From the NCBI GenBank assembly GCA_964533865.1, contig CAZHRC010000010.1, forward strand, positions 3,486 to 67,485: a stretch of 64,000 bases of DNA. The letters run 5' to 3'. Shown one piece after another: positions 34,584 through 43,338 of the stretch. Positions within the stretch are counted from its first letter, which is position 1, and the number at the start of each line of letters is the position of its first letter. A program made the translations under genes and the position numbers. The notes beneath the pieces were generated by a model. That model made no database searches. It was given only the letters and a program-made list of their open reading frames with translations, and had not been told where the DNA came from. This stretch comes from CAZHRC01 sp964533865 (GTDB taxonomy: Bacteria > Bacillota > Clostridia > Tissierellales > Peptoniphilaceae).

Positions 34584-35478
34584 GGGTTTGAATTTCCTTT
34601 AGCAATTGATCGTTGACCGGTGTGGGCATGCCGTATTTTCTCCCCAATCGACAAACCGTCCCTGCAAATAACGCCACCTCGGTGGGTTTTTTATTGTCGA
34701 TATCTTGTGCCATTGAAGGCTTCCCATCAGGGTTCAACTTATCGATAATGTCAAACCAATAGGCCATATCCTCTTTCGTGAGGGTAATACCTTCAAAAGC
34801 AGCCACTCGCGCCACCTCTTCCATTGCCTGTCCCATTCTGTCTCGCTGTGCACCAGGCTTTTGAACGATGGCATAGGTTCCACGGTTTGCCGCAACCACT
34901 TGATTGACCCCGGTGTTCAACATCATCTTACTGTAAAGGTGATGGGCCATGTCACTTCTCACCTCGTGTGGGACGCCTGTCGCTTCAAAGTACGCCACCA
35001 CATCTCGCAGTTTTTGAGAAAATATGCCGTCGTATTCGCCAATACACAACATCCCCTGACTGTGATAGGTCAGCTGGTTGCCGATCATCACCCCGTCCAT
35101 CCCTTGGGCTACGGTATATAGAAGTTTATCTACACCATATGCACGCCCGATATCCGATTCGCTGACCACGCCGTTGAGCAGCGAGAGAATCGTAGTGTTT
35201 TCTCCCACATAAGATGCACTATCTGCAATCGCCTGAGGAAGACTCGAGTATTTAACTGCGTAAATCAACAAATCTACGGTTTCCTCATTGGTATCGCAAT
35301 CGGAATACGCTAAGGCGAGTTTTTCACCATTGCAGAAAATCCCATCTCTCTCATAGCGCTCAATGCGTTTGCGATTGGCGATAAAACGAACCGCCCCCAT
35401 CGGGCTGCGATCCGTCATTTGTTTTCCAAAAAGAATCCCAAGGTTTCCCAACCCAACAATACCCACTGTGCGTATCAT
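34567..35478 (-). CDS. Ketopantoate reductase family protein
   Basis: 303 aa. NADPH-binding GIVGLGNLGILFG near residue 6, and the second-domain segment HLYSKMMLNTGVNQVVAA near residue 180 with the usual Lys and Asn active-site residues. PanE reduces 2-dehydropantoate to pantoate on the way to CoA. No panB or panC lies nearby, and this family also contains other 2-oxo-acid reductases, so the pantothenate role is probable but not certain. GGAGG precedes the ATG. The gene is 25 bp after the AI-2E-type gene. Confidence 0.85.
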   Translation of the reverse strand: MIRTVGIVGLGNLGILFGKQMTDRSPMGAVRFIANRKRIERYERDGIFCNGEKLALAYSDCDTNEETVDLLIYAVKYSSLPQAIADSASYVGENTTILSLLNGVVSESDIGRAYGVDKLLYTVAQGMDGVMIGNQLTYHSQGMLCIGEYDGIFSQKLRDVVAYFEATGVPHEVRSDMAHHLYSKMMLNTGVNQVVAANRGTYAIVQKPGAQRDRMGQAMEEVARVAAFEGITLTKEDMAYWFDIIDKLNPDGKPSMAQDIDNKKPTEVALFAGTVCRLGRKYGMPTPVNDQLLKEIQTLESNY

Positions 35479-35503
35479 GTTTCATCCCTCCATCATCACT
35501 CGC

Positions 35504-36649
35504 CTATTTTTCAGAGACGTCAATGTTTCTTGCTGCCAACCTCACATGGGTTGATTCCTTAACCAGAGAGTAGATCACCGAGGTCAGCGGGACAAACAAA
35601 ATCATTCCCACAATCCCCATTAGACTCGTCCCCAAGGTGATTGCTACCAACGTCCACATCGGCGGAAGACCCAAACTCTGCCCCATGATCTTTGGGTAGA
35701 TCAAGTTGCCTTCTATTTGCTGCAAAATCACCATAAAGATCAAAAACACCAGTGCCTTAAAAGGGTCCACGGTAAAAATCAACACCGCTCCCACGCCAGC
35801 GCCAATCAGCGCCCCAAACACGGGGATCATAGCCATAAAACCTGTTAACACCCCAATCATAAGGGCATAGGGCAGTTGAAGCACCGCCATCCCCACTCCC
35901 GTCAAAGTGCCTAAAATTACCGCTTCCGTCATTTGACCGGTAAGGAAGTTGCGAAAGTTAGAGTTGGTCACCCGAAGCACGTGCATAATGCGATCAGAGG
36001 CCCCTTCCGGAAGGTAGGCGTAGATCACACGAGTACCTTGACTCGCTAGACGCTCCTTGCTCCCTAAAATATACAGAGCAAAGAACAGTCCCAATAAAGA
36101 ATTGACGAATCCACCGAGGATGCTCGAGGCTTGACCAAAGATTTTCGAAAACACGGACTTGTCCGAGCTGGCGACAAAATTGGATAAATAAGTGCCCAAT
36201 TGATTGAAATCAAAGGATTCGATCGATGATTTGTACTTCAAATACTCTTTTTGGATCGGAGGTAACCCTTCAAGGAGTTTTTCCAATCCCGCCATAAACT
36301 CGGGCATCTTCTTGATCAGAAGCGTTCCCGATTCCACCAACTGTGGAATAACAACCGCCATAAAGCCGACAAACAACCCGATCACAAGAACTAAAGCCAA
36401 TATCAACGCAATCGGCCGTTTCAATTTTTGCGCCTTTTCCGAACCCAAGCCCACGAGCAATTTATTTTCAATAAAGGCCATTGGCACATTGACAATAAAG
36501 GCGATCACTCCACCGATAATAAACGGAGCACCCATCCCTAAACCTTTCATCAACACATTCCAGATCCCGGGCATATTCCAAATAGCAAAATACGCGATAA
36601 TGCCAATCATGACGATACTTAATAATTTTTTATAATCCCATTCCCTCAT
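35504..36649 (-). CDS. AI-2E family (PerM/YdiK-like) transporter
   Basis: 381 aa membrane protein with about seven to eight helices and a soluble segment after the third. The carboxyl half carries the family signature in PYALMIGVLTGFMAMIPVFGALIGAGVGAVLIF, plus LPPMWTLVAITLGTSLMGIVGMILFVPLTSV. Members export small molecules (AI-2, quorum signals) or act as Na/H antiporters; the substrate cannot be read from sequence. AGGAG precedes the ATG. First gene of a likely operon with the ketopantoate reductase and cysteine-peptidase-like genes. Confidence 0.9.
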   Translation of the reverse strand: MREWDYKKLLSIVMIGIIAYFAIWNMPGIWNVLMKGLGMGAPFIIGGVIAFIVNVPMAFIENKLLVGLGSEKAQKLKRPIALILALVLVIGLFVGFMAVVIPQLVESGTLLIKKMPEFMAGLEKLLEGLPPIQKEYLKYKSSIESFDFNQLGTYLSNFVASSDKSVFSKIFGQASSILGGFVNSLLGLFFALYILGSKERLASQGTRVIYAYLPEGASDRIMHVLRVTNSNFRNFLTGQMTEAVILGTLTGVGMAVLQLPYALMIGVLTGFMAMIPVFGALIGAGVGAVLIFTVDPFKALVFLIFMVILQQIEGNLIYPKIMGQSLGLPPMWTLVAITLGTSLMGIVGMILFVPLTSVIYSLVKESTHVRLAARNIDVSEK

Positions 36650-36982
36650 ATTTCACTCTCCTATTTTCTCTAGTATACCATATCCTATTGAATCATAACC
36701 ATGTGGAGAACTTGTGTAGATCCCCTTTTTCAACGATTTTACTAAGTTGAAACACCAATTTCCACTTTATTCTGCGTATTGACGTTGTAGACGCTTCATA
36801 AAAGGCAATGCTTTTCATTTAGAAAAGCACCTGGGAAACTCGAGATTAGGAGCTACCTGCACAAAAAATCGCATCTAGGTGCCATAAAAAATAGAGAATG
36901 AGATATAATCATCTCACTCTCAACGTCATAATAAGGTCTTTTATTTTCACATCCTTCTCCCTGTCATCTTCTCGACAATCCG
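36650..36982. other. Intergenic stretch with two hairpins
   Basis: No supported gene. It contains a perfect inverted repeat TGCTTTTC-ATTTA-GAAAAGCA at 36809-36829. Just beyond it is a larger pair, GCACCT (from 36827) and AGGTGC (near 36875), enclosing about 50 nt. It also contains the terminator of the PHP gene. A TATACT near 36671 may be the -10 of the AI-2E gene. The function of the central hairpins is unknown. Confidence 0.4.
36885..36921 (-). terminator. Terminator after the PHP-domain gene
   Basis: Minus strand: GAGAGTGAGAT-GATTAT-ATCTCATTCTC with one G-T pair, followed by TATTTTTT. Confidence 0.85.
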
Positions 36983-37738
36983 TCAACCATCCCACTCATA
37001 GGCCGCCTTGTAAGAAATAAACGGCGGATGATCCTCTCGACCTGAAGCGTACACCCCTTCGAGTTTATCGATAAGAAGAGCGGTTATTGCCTCGTCTCTC
37101 AACGCTTGGACAAGAGCCCCTTCCGATGAAATCCTCTCGCCAAAGACGATGCCCCCATTGGCCAAATCTTCTTCGATGTGAAAATCACTGGAAGCGATGG
37201 CGCGTAAGTTGCGGGTACGCAAAGCCCTCACCGTTTTCTTCACGTCGTAATTTTGGCGCGCATTTCCGTTGTGCCGTTCAATCCCATCGATGAGGTCGGG
37301 ATGGTCCAAATTCGATACGTAAGGCCGGTAGGGATGTGCTTGGAAAATGATCGCGTTGTTGTCGTGAAACAGATTAAACACCTGATCGATAGGGCGGTGG
37401 ATCAAGTCCTTTTCTCGATAGAAAAAATCCTCCTCTAGTCCATAAACCAAGTAGTCGTTATAGCTTTCCATATTACGGTATTCCACACCGAGCAATACAT
37501 CAAAATCCCATCCTTTAACAGCTTTCCGTGCATGACGATACCCTGCGAGAAACCGATCCATCTGCTCATCGTGAGAAAGATGGGCAATCGGGTTAAACAC
37601 ATCGCTACAATAATGATCGGTCACCACCACACCCGAATACCCCTTTAACCGGTACATCGTCACACCTTCTTCAGCACTCACCCAGCCACAAGGACTGGTA
37701 TCACTGGTATGCATGTGCATTTCATATAAATACGCCAT
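36983..37738 (-). CDS. PHP-domain phosphoesterase
   Basis: 251 aa. Metal-binding motifs of the PHP superfamily appear in order: MHMHTSDTSPCG at residues 7-18, VVVTDHYCSD near residue 35, GVEYRN near residue 84, FQAHPYRPYV near residue 130, and ASSDFHIEED near residue 187. PHP enzymes hydrolyse phosphate esters, including histidinol phosphate and, in some lineages, nucleoside bisphosphates and cyclic phosphates. GGAGAGG precedes the ATG. It lies downstream of importer 2, which also carries a PhnP-like hydrolase, so a role in processing the imported phosphoester is an attractive guess. Confidence 0.88.
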   Translation of the reverse strand: MAYLYEMHMHTSDTSPCGWVSAEEGVTMYRLKGYSGVVVTDHYCSDVFNPIAHLSHDEQMDRFLAGYRHARKAVKGWDFDVLLGVEYRNMESYNDYLVYGLEEDFFYREKDLIHRPIDQVFNLFHDNNAIIFQAHPYRPYVSNLDHPDLIDGIERHNGNARQNYDVKKTVRALRTRNLRAIASSDFHIEEDLANGGIVFGERISSEGALVQALRDEAITALLIDKLEGVYASGREDHPPFISYKAAYEWDG

Positions 37739-37980
37739 TATCCTCTCCTTCTCCCTATTGCTATCCTATCTTTGTTCATCTCTCACACCATTATCCCAAG
37801 CGATAACGACGACAGAACACATGACAATATCTACCCTTATTCACCTGGGAGGGATGTAAAATCTTTTTTACATTCCGCCCTTAAAAAACGCGCTAAAAAA
37901 AGAGGAAGCAACGTCGTTTACCAACTTAGCTCCCTCTCCTTCGTTATCCGTACAAGTCCATGAACTGCCCGGTGCAATTG
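37739..37980. other. Intergenic stretch with a palindrome between the GDPD remnant and the PHP gene
   Basis: Contains the palindrome ATGTAAAA-TCTT-TTTTACAT (37854-37873, extendable to 37851-37876 with one G-T pair). It could be an operator or a weak terminator for the importer 2 operon. I see no gene. Confidence 0.4.
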
Positions 37981-38085
37981 TCACTCGACGAGTTTTTCCT
38001 CCACGAGATATTTTTTGAGCAGTCCTGGCCAATCGGGTTGCATCACATCAAATCCCGTATGGATCATCCTTCGCAATGTTGCTTC
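37981..38085 (-). pseudogene. C-terminal remnant of a glycerophosphodiester phosphodiesterase-like gene
   Basis: In a frame different from the importer ATPase and partly overlapping its end, 34 codons run to a stop at 37981. They encode RRMIHTGFDVMQPDWPGLL then KKYLVEEKLVE, which resembles the end of GDPD barrels, where a GvDxIQTDWP-type strand precedes a final helix. There is no start or amino-terminal part, so I read it as the tail of a deleted gene once following the importer genes. The match is by memory of the family pattern and short, hence the low confidence. Confidence 0.4.
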
Positions 38086-39145
38086 CCGTTTCTGGATCAA
38101 AATAGTTGGCTTTTTCAAATCGAAACACGAGGCCCACTTCTTTTCCTTCGAGATCGGTGACGGTTTGGGCTGTCGATCGCCTCATCGTCAACGGGATCCC
38201 GCTCCAATCCAAGTGAACCAGTTCTTCGTTACCCATTTGCTCAACCACTTTCACCTTGCCCACGATGGCGCTTCTTCCCGTGTCGTCGAGCTCGATGTGC
38301 TCTGGTCTCAACCCCACCAAAATCGGCCCCTCTCGGTCAGCGGCAACTAGGATATCTGGGATCTTCATCGCCACGCCGTTGATGACCATCTGATCATCTT
38401 CGCCAAGTTCTCCTGCTAAGATATTGATTTTTGGAGAACCGATAAATTCAGCGACAAACACGTTGTTTGGATGATGGTATACATTGAGAGGGGTGTCGCA
38501 CTGCATAATCTCCCCGCCGTTCATAATCGTAATGCGATCGCCCATCGTCATCGCTTCGACTTGATCGTGTGTGACATAAATAAACGTCGCCCCCAGTGTT
38601 TTGTGTAAGGATGCAATCTGTATGCGCATGGCATTACGCAACTTTGCATCGAGATTCGACAAAGGCTCATCGAGAAGGTAGACTTCAGGGTTTCGCACCA
38701 ATGCACGCCCTAAGGCAACCCTCTGGCGCTGACCACCACTCATCTCTTTTGGGCGACGTTTCAATAATGGACCTATTTCAAGCATACTTGCCGCTTTTTG
38801 AACCCGCTCCTCTATTTCTTGTGCACTTCGCTTTTCCATTTGAAGACCAAATGCAATATTATCATAAGCGCTCATATGAGGATAGAGCGCGTAGTTTTGA
38901 AACACCATGGAGATCTTCCGATCTTTGGGTTCCACTTCGTTTACCACCCGCTCACCGATAGAAATCGTCCCTGATGAAACCCCCTCAAGTCCTGCGATCA
39001 TTCTCAAAGTCGTAGATTTTCCACAGCCAGAAGGGCCTACAAGCACCATGAATTCACCCTCTTCAATCTCTAAATTGATACCTTTAACCGCAAGAACACC
39101 CGAGTCGTATTCTTTCACTAGGTTTTTAAGTGTCACTCTTGACAT
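38048..39145 (-). CDS. Sugar/phosphoester ABC transporter ATPase, UgpC/MsmX type (importer 2)
   Basis: 365 aa from the second of two adjacent ATGs, which has the better spacing from AAGGAGG. Complete motifs: Walker A GPSGCGKST, signature MSGGQRQR, Walker B VYLLDEPLSNLD, switch THDQVEAM, and a UgpC-type regulatory tail ending FDPETGSNI. The start overlaps the stop of the PhnP-like gene. Beyond the conserved end the reading frame stops and a GDPD-like tail begins in another frame. It energises importer 2. Confidence 0.93.
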   Translation of the reverse strand: MSRVTLKNLVKEYDSGVLAVKGINLEIEEGEFMVLVGPSGCGKSTTLRMIAGLEGVSSGTISIGERVVNEVEPKDRKISMVFQNYALYPHMSAYDNIAFGLQMEKRSAQEIEERVQKAASMLEIGPLLKRRPKEMSGGQRQRVALGRALVRNPEVYLLDEPLSNLDAKLRNAMRIQIASLHKTLGATFIYVTHDQVEAMTMGDRITIMNGGEIMQCDTPLNVYHHPNNVFVAEFIGSPKINILAGELGEDDQMVINGVAMKIPDILVAADREGPILVGLRPEHIELDDTGRSAIVGKVKVVEQMGNEELVHLDWSGIPLTMRRSTAQTVTDLEGKEVGLVFRFEKANYFDPETGSNIAKDDPYGI

Positions 39146-39981
39146 CATGTCCTCCTTGTCACTTCGATCACCAGGTCGTCATATGCCGGTGTCAATCCGT
39201 ATTTATGTCCCAAACGCTCCACATTTTCCACATTGGGATTAAATTGATGCGCCATATGGGTCATATAAAAGGGAGTGTCTTCACGACAAACACCCCATTC
39301 CAACATCCGTTGACGAAAGGCTAAATTATCTTCTATGCCCATATGGTTTTCAAATACTCCTGCCGATTCCAATGAGGTACAGTCCAAGATCACCCCATCG
39401 AATTTCAAACCTTTAAATTGCTCAAATAACGTTTCAGTAGGCAGCGCAGAATCCGTCCCGTAAAATACACTCGCCTCGCCATCAGAGATAACATAGTTTA
39501 AACACACTTCAGAATCATCGTGTTTTGCGTCAATTGGAAGGATTATTGCCCCGTCGATAGCTATTGGCGTCAATGGTATGGCTAGGGTAAAATCCACATA
39601 CCCATCCCGTTCAATCCCTAGAAGGCAAGAATCCTTGTAGAGATCATGTATCGCCTCGCTGCCGTAGAGGTGTAGAGGAGCAACTCTGTCATTGACTGCA
39701 CAAGGAGGCTCTATGGCGCGTAGCGCCTCTAATGAACAGTGGTCTGTATGTGAATGGGTAAATAAAATATGTTCCACTTTAAGAAAATCCAAACCGCCGT
39801 ATATCCCCGCTAAGTGAGAATCCGCATTGAAATCGATGAGGATCCGATCATTGACGAGGATCGATGAGCGTTTGCGTACGTATCGCCCCTTCTTTTCCCG
39901 AGCTTCTCGACAAACGGGACAATCACAAAATGTAGCGGGTACGCCTTCCGATGCTGCTGTACCTATAAATTGTAGTTTCAT
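39145..39981 (-). CDS. PhnP-like metallo-beta-lactamase-fold hydrolase
   Basis: About 278 aa. The opening QFIGTAASEGVPATFCDCPVCREAR matches PhnP, where the cysteine loop (CDCPVC) holds a structural zinc. The catalytic motif THSHTDHCSLEAL is near residue 75 and further ligands follow (HDDSEV, FYGTDSA, LDCTS, MTHMAHQ). PhnP cleaves ribosyl-1,2-cyclic phosphate in phosphonate catabolism. No C-P lyase genes are present; here the gene sits inside an ABC importer operon, between permease and ATPase. A phosphodiesterase acting on the imported compound is inferred. Confidence 0.85.
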   Translation of the reverse strand: MKLQFIGTAASEGVPATFCDCPVCREAREKKGRYVRKRSSILVNDRILIDFNADSHLAGIYGGLDFLKVEHILFTHSHTDHCSLEALRAIEPPCAVNDRVAPLHLYGSEAIHDLYKDSCLLGIERDGYVDFTLAIPLTPIAIDGAIILPIDAKHDDSEVCLNYVISDGEASVFYGTDSALPTETLFEQFKGLKFDGVILDCTSLESAGVFENHMGIEDNLAFRQRMLEWGVCREDTPFYMTHMAHQFNPNVENVERLGHKYGLTPAYDDLVIEVTRRT

Positions 39982-40005
39982 ATTTTTCATCCTTAAATAC
40001 TGTTA

Positions 40006-40821
40006 TTACCCTTTCACCCCGCTACGCGACATGGAGTCCATAAACTGTCGCTGAAGTGCTAGGAAAAGTACGATCATGGGTAGCGAACTGAGAACAGCTG
40101 CGGCCATCATCAAGTTGTTTTCTGTAAAGTAAGCCCCTTGGAGTTGTGTTAACCCTGCACCGATGGTCATTTTACTAATGCTTGAGTTGATGACAATCGG
40201 CCACATCACATCTTTCCACGTGCTTAAAGCCACCATGATCCCTAAGGACATCATAGGCGTTTTAATATTGGGAAGGATGATCCTTCGATAAATCGTAAAG
40301 TGATTGGCGCCGTCAATGCGAGCGGCTTCGTCTAGACTTCTAGGGATCGCATTGATAAACTGAACGAGCATCAACACGCCAAAGACATTAAAAACATCTG
40401 GAATGATCAGCGCTGCCAAGGAATCGGTTAACCCCATTTTCGCGATAATCGTATAGTTTGGAATCATGAAAATCTGACCCGGCACCATCGTCACCGCCAT
40501 AAGTAATGGCCAGAGTAATTTTTTGCCTTTAAAGTCGATCCGTGAAAAAGCGTAGGCACCCATCGATGCAATAACTAAAGTCACCAACGTCGTCACCACC
40601 GTTACGATCACCGTGTTCCACATCAACTGGCCAATGGGTAGCTTCTCCATCACTCGCGTGTAATTGTCAAGAGTCGGTGCATCAGGTAGTATCGTTTGAG
40701 GTACTTGCATCGTCTCTTTAAACGTTTTAAAAGAAGATAACACCATCCAGACAAAAGGAAATAAAGTGAATAGCGCACCGAGTATTAAAAAAAGTAGCGT
40801 CGTTCCCTTCGTTTGTTTCAT
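40006..40821 (-). CDS. ABC transporter permease, MalG/UgpE type (importer 2)
   Basis: 271 aa from the ATG behind AGGAGGGGG; an upstream in-frame start lies within the previous gene. Six helices, the EAA loop IPRSLDEAARIDGANHFTIYRRI near residue 185, and the MalG-type end MDSMSRSGVKG. Forms the channel with the preceding permease, from which it is separated by 10 bp. Confidence 0.93.
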   Translation of the reverse strand: MKQTKGTTLLFLILGALFTLFPFVWMVLSSFKTFKETMQVPQTILPDAPTLDNYTRVMEKLPIGQLMWNTVIVTVVTTLVTLVIASMGAYAFSRIDFKGKKLLWPLLMAVTMVPGQIFMIPNYTIIAKMGLTDSLAALIIPDVFNVFGVLMLVQFINAIPRSLDEAARIDGANHFTIYRRIILPNIKTPMMSLGIMVALSTWKDVMWPIVINSSISKMTIGAGLTQLQGAYFTENNLMMAAAVLSSLPMIVLFLALQRQFMDSMSRSGVKG

Positions 40822-40831
40822 TTTCCCCCTC

Positions 40832-41722
40832 CTAATCATCGTAGTAGACCCAACGTTTTTGGAGGGCAAACATCACCATGGTGATCCCCAAGATAATCAA
40901 CATGAGCACCACCGATACAGCGGAGGCATACCCTCTTGTTCCAGCAAACACAAAAGCGTTTTGATAATAATAATGAACCATGGTTTGAGCGTAGTTCATC
41001 GCGACACTTCCCGTTTGTGGCACCATCATGTACACCAAATTAAACATTTGAAACATGGAGATAATATTCGTCACGACCACATAGAAAATAGAAGGGGTCA
41101 ATAACGGAAGTGTAATCCTAAAAAAGGTTTGAACCCCTGAGGCACCATCAATGGAAGCCGCTTCGTAGTAACTCGGCGAAATGTCCTTTAATCCCGACAA
41201 AATAATCAGCGTCGGCACCGCTGTACTCGACCAAACGATGACGATGGTAAACATCACCGTCAACGCGGCATCTGAGCCTAACCAACTAAACTTCGTTACC
41301 CCTAAACTCATCAATACCTGGTTAATAATCCCATAGTCCGTATTGAACATCCATGACCACACCATCGCCACGGTGATGGGTAGTGTAACCGCCGGCAAGA
41401 AATAAATCGTTCTAAAAACACCGACACTTTTAAGTTTACTGTTGAGCAATAACGCTGATAGGATCGAAAACAGAGTGACCAATGGCACACAAGTGACCAC
41501 AAATTTGACCGTGTTCCAAATCGATCGCGTAAACCCCGGATCTTGGAATAGCTTCGTGAAGTTTGCCATCCCAACAAATTCCCCACTCCCAAAAGCCCCC
41601 ATGTCAAAAAAACTATTTCGGATATTCAAGCCAAACCCGTAATAGCGAAAAATAATCAAGCCGAGTAATAGTGGCAATAAGAAGCCATAGCCTGCTAATG
41701 TAGACTTCGTTTTAGATTTCAT
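40832..41722 (-). CDS. ABC transporter permease, MalF/UgpA type (importer 2)
   Basis: 296 aa, six helices, with the EAA loop LKDISPSYYEAASIDGASG near residue 185. AAGGAG precedes the ATG. A terminator hairpin lies between it and the binding-protein gene, so the permease and downstream genes should be expressed at a lower level than the binding protein. Confidence 0.93.
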   Translation of the reverse strand: MKSKTKSTLAGYGFLLPLLLGLIIFRYYGFGLNIRNSFFDMGAFGSGEFVGMANFTKLFQDPGFTRSIWNTVKFVVTCVPLVTLFSILSALLLNSKLKSVGVFRTIYFLPAVTLPITVAMVWSWMFNTDYGIINQVLMSLGVTKFSWLGSDAALTVMFTIVIVWSSTAVPTLIILSGLKDISPSYYEAASIDGASGVQTFFRITLPLLTPSIFYVVVTNIISMFQMFNLVYMMVPQTGSVAMNYAQTMVHYYYQNAFVFAGTRGYASAVSVVLMLIILGITMVMFALQKRWVYYDD

Positions 41723-41736
41723 CTCTTCTCCTTATG

Positions 41737-41768
41737 TCATAAAGGGTCCATGATTGACCATGGACCCT
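41737..41768 (-). terminator. Hairpin between the importer 2 binding-protein and permease genes
   Basis: Minus strand: AGGGTCCATG-GTCAAT-CATGGACCCT followed by TTAT. Probably attenuates, setting the ratio of binding protein to permease. Confidence 0.75.
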
Positions 41769-41778
41769 CTGTGGCTCT

Positions 41779-43092
41779 TTACTTTAAAGCATCTTCCAAC
41801 GTTTTTACGATTAGGGCTTGACCCTCTTCGATCGCTAGCGTTTTAGAGAAGATTTGTGGCATAATCGTATTGGAACACTCTGTGATCGCAGGGCGAGCTT
41901 TTGGAAATTCAGTGGATGGACGAAGGAATTGATTTTGCGTAATCGTCTTTACCGCTTCTACCCCTGGGATAGCTTTAAAGTATTCCACATAACCGCCTTG
42001 AGCTTCCAGTAGCGCAGGAATACCAGCTCCGCCTTTGGCGTGGAGTTCTGCTCCTTCTTTCGAGCTCAAAAACTTTAGTAGCGCCCAGGCCGCATCCTTG
42101 TTTTTCGAAAAAGCGTTCATCGTATAGGATAACCCGTTGGTATCCGTTTTAATCGAACCGTTATTCGATGGGAAAGTGGTCAACTTCATCGTGCCATCAT
42201 CTAATCCGGCGTTTTTAATCATGGACATGTTCCAAGATGGAAAAGCAGCCATAGCGACCTTTCCAGAAAGGATCGCAGCATTTGAATCATAGTCTGGAGT
42301 GGTTTGCAGATTCGCCATTAACTTGTTTTCCAGTAAGTACATGAGATTCTCAATGGCTTTTTTCGCCTCAGCCGATCCCATCCCCGATGTCTTTCCATCG
42401 GCATTGATCACATGACCACCCAACTGTTCAATCATCGAAGGGAGATTGTTCCAAAGAGAAGTTGTCATAAATAGTGGATATTCTTCTTCAGGCATTTTTT
42501 CGCGTAGAGCAATAGCGAGTTTGATCATGTCTTCGTATGTCCAGTTTTCCTTCGGTTCTTCGACTCCGTATTTTTTGAATAGGGAACTATTGTAGATGTA
42601 GAACCAAGCGTCGATATCTTTAGGGATACCGTATTGTTTGCCGTCAAACTGGTAGAGTTTCGTGATGTGTTCAGAATAAGCTTTTAAATCCACTTTATCC
42701 CTTGCAATGTACTCATCCAACGGTTCAAGGGCCCCGCCCGCCACATATTCTCGTGCCTTAGAGCTTTGCCACATCACATCGGGACCGCCTTGTGACCCGA
42801 GGGCTGCATCCAATTTTGTGTAGTACTGGTCTTCAGGAATCACTTCTAAAGTGACCTTCACCTTAGGGTTGAGGGATTTAAACCCTTCGATGGCATTTCT
42901 GACCCCTTCTTCCTGTGCCGCATCCCACATGGCAACCGTTAGATCCCCTTGGATATCCCCCGGTTGTCCGGCATTTTTTTGATCCGCTGTCTCACTGTTT
43001 GTTTCGGTTTGATGGGTTTCTTGTCCGCCACAAGCGGTAAACGCCAGACAGATGAGCAGTAAAGAAACCAGTTTCCACATTTTCTTTTTCAT
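41779..43092 (-). CDS. ABC transporter substrate-binding lipoprotein (importer 2)
   Basis: 437 aa from the ATG behind AAGGAGG; an ATG 17 codons earlier has no ribosome site and would spoil the signal peptide. Lipobox FTAC near residue 20. Family 1 extracellular binding protein with the opening TVAMWDAAQEEGVR, the hinge segment GGPDVMWQSSKAREYV, and the late LSYTMNAFSKNKDAAWALLKFL. It shares only family-level features with the importer 1 protein. First gene of an operon with two permeases, a PhnP-like hydrolase and an ATPase, divergent from an AraC regulator. The ligand is unknown; the hydrolase hints at a phosphoester-containing compound. Confidence 0.92.
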   Translation of the reverse strand: MKKKMWKLVSLLLICLAFTACGGQETHQTETNSETADQKNAGQPGDIQGDLTVAMWDAAQEEGVRNAIEGFKSLNPKVKVTLEVIPEDQYYTKLDAALGSQGGPDVMWQSSKAREYVAGGALEPLDEYIARDKVDLKAYSEHITKLYQFDGKQYGIPKDIDAWFYIYNSSLFKKYGVEEPKENWTYEDMIKLAIALREKMPEEEYPLFMTTSLWNNLPSMIEQLGGHVINADGKTSGMGSAEAKKAIENLMYLLENKLMANLQTTPDYDSNAAILSGKVAMAAFPSWNMSMIKNAGLDDGTMKLTTFPSNNGSIKTDTNGLSYTMNAFSKNKDAAWALLKFLSSKEGAELHAKGGAGIPALLEAQGGYVEYFKAIPGVEAVKTITQNQFLRPSTEFPKARPAITECSNTIMPQIFSKTLAIEEGQALIVKTLEDALK

Positions 43093-43292
43093 ATTGCCTC
43101 CTTGTTTGATTGTGATGACTGACAACCTCATCCTATCAAACAATTTAGGAGAGCGATATCAAATATGTGTCCTTTTTTTGTAGTGATGTTTCATTTAACA
43201 TAAACTTTAAATACCGACAACTTTCCTTTACACTGCTTTAACTTTCTGTTAATTTCGCTGTTACTAGCCCTCCCATCGAAAAGGCATTATGA

Positions 43293-43298
43293 TATAAT
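43293..43298 (+). promoter_or_regulatory. Likely -10 box of the AraC-family regulator gene
   Basis: Perfect TATAAT 40 bp before the start codon, in the region divergent to importer 2. The -35 region is poor, suggesting that activation may be needed. Confidence 0.4.
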
Positions 43299-43338
43299 AA
43301 AAGTAATAATGTTTCATGAACATCTACAAGGAGCGGCC

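Noticed and set aside
36820..36890. Metabolite riboswitch in the AI-2E upstream region
   Set aside because: The hairpins do not show the conserved core of any riboswitch class I know, and no terminator switch follows toward a gene start.
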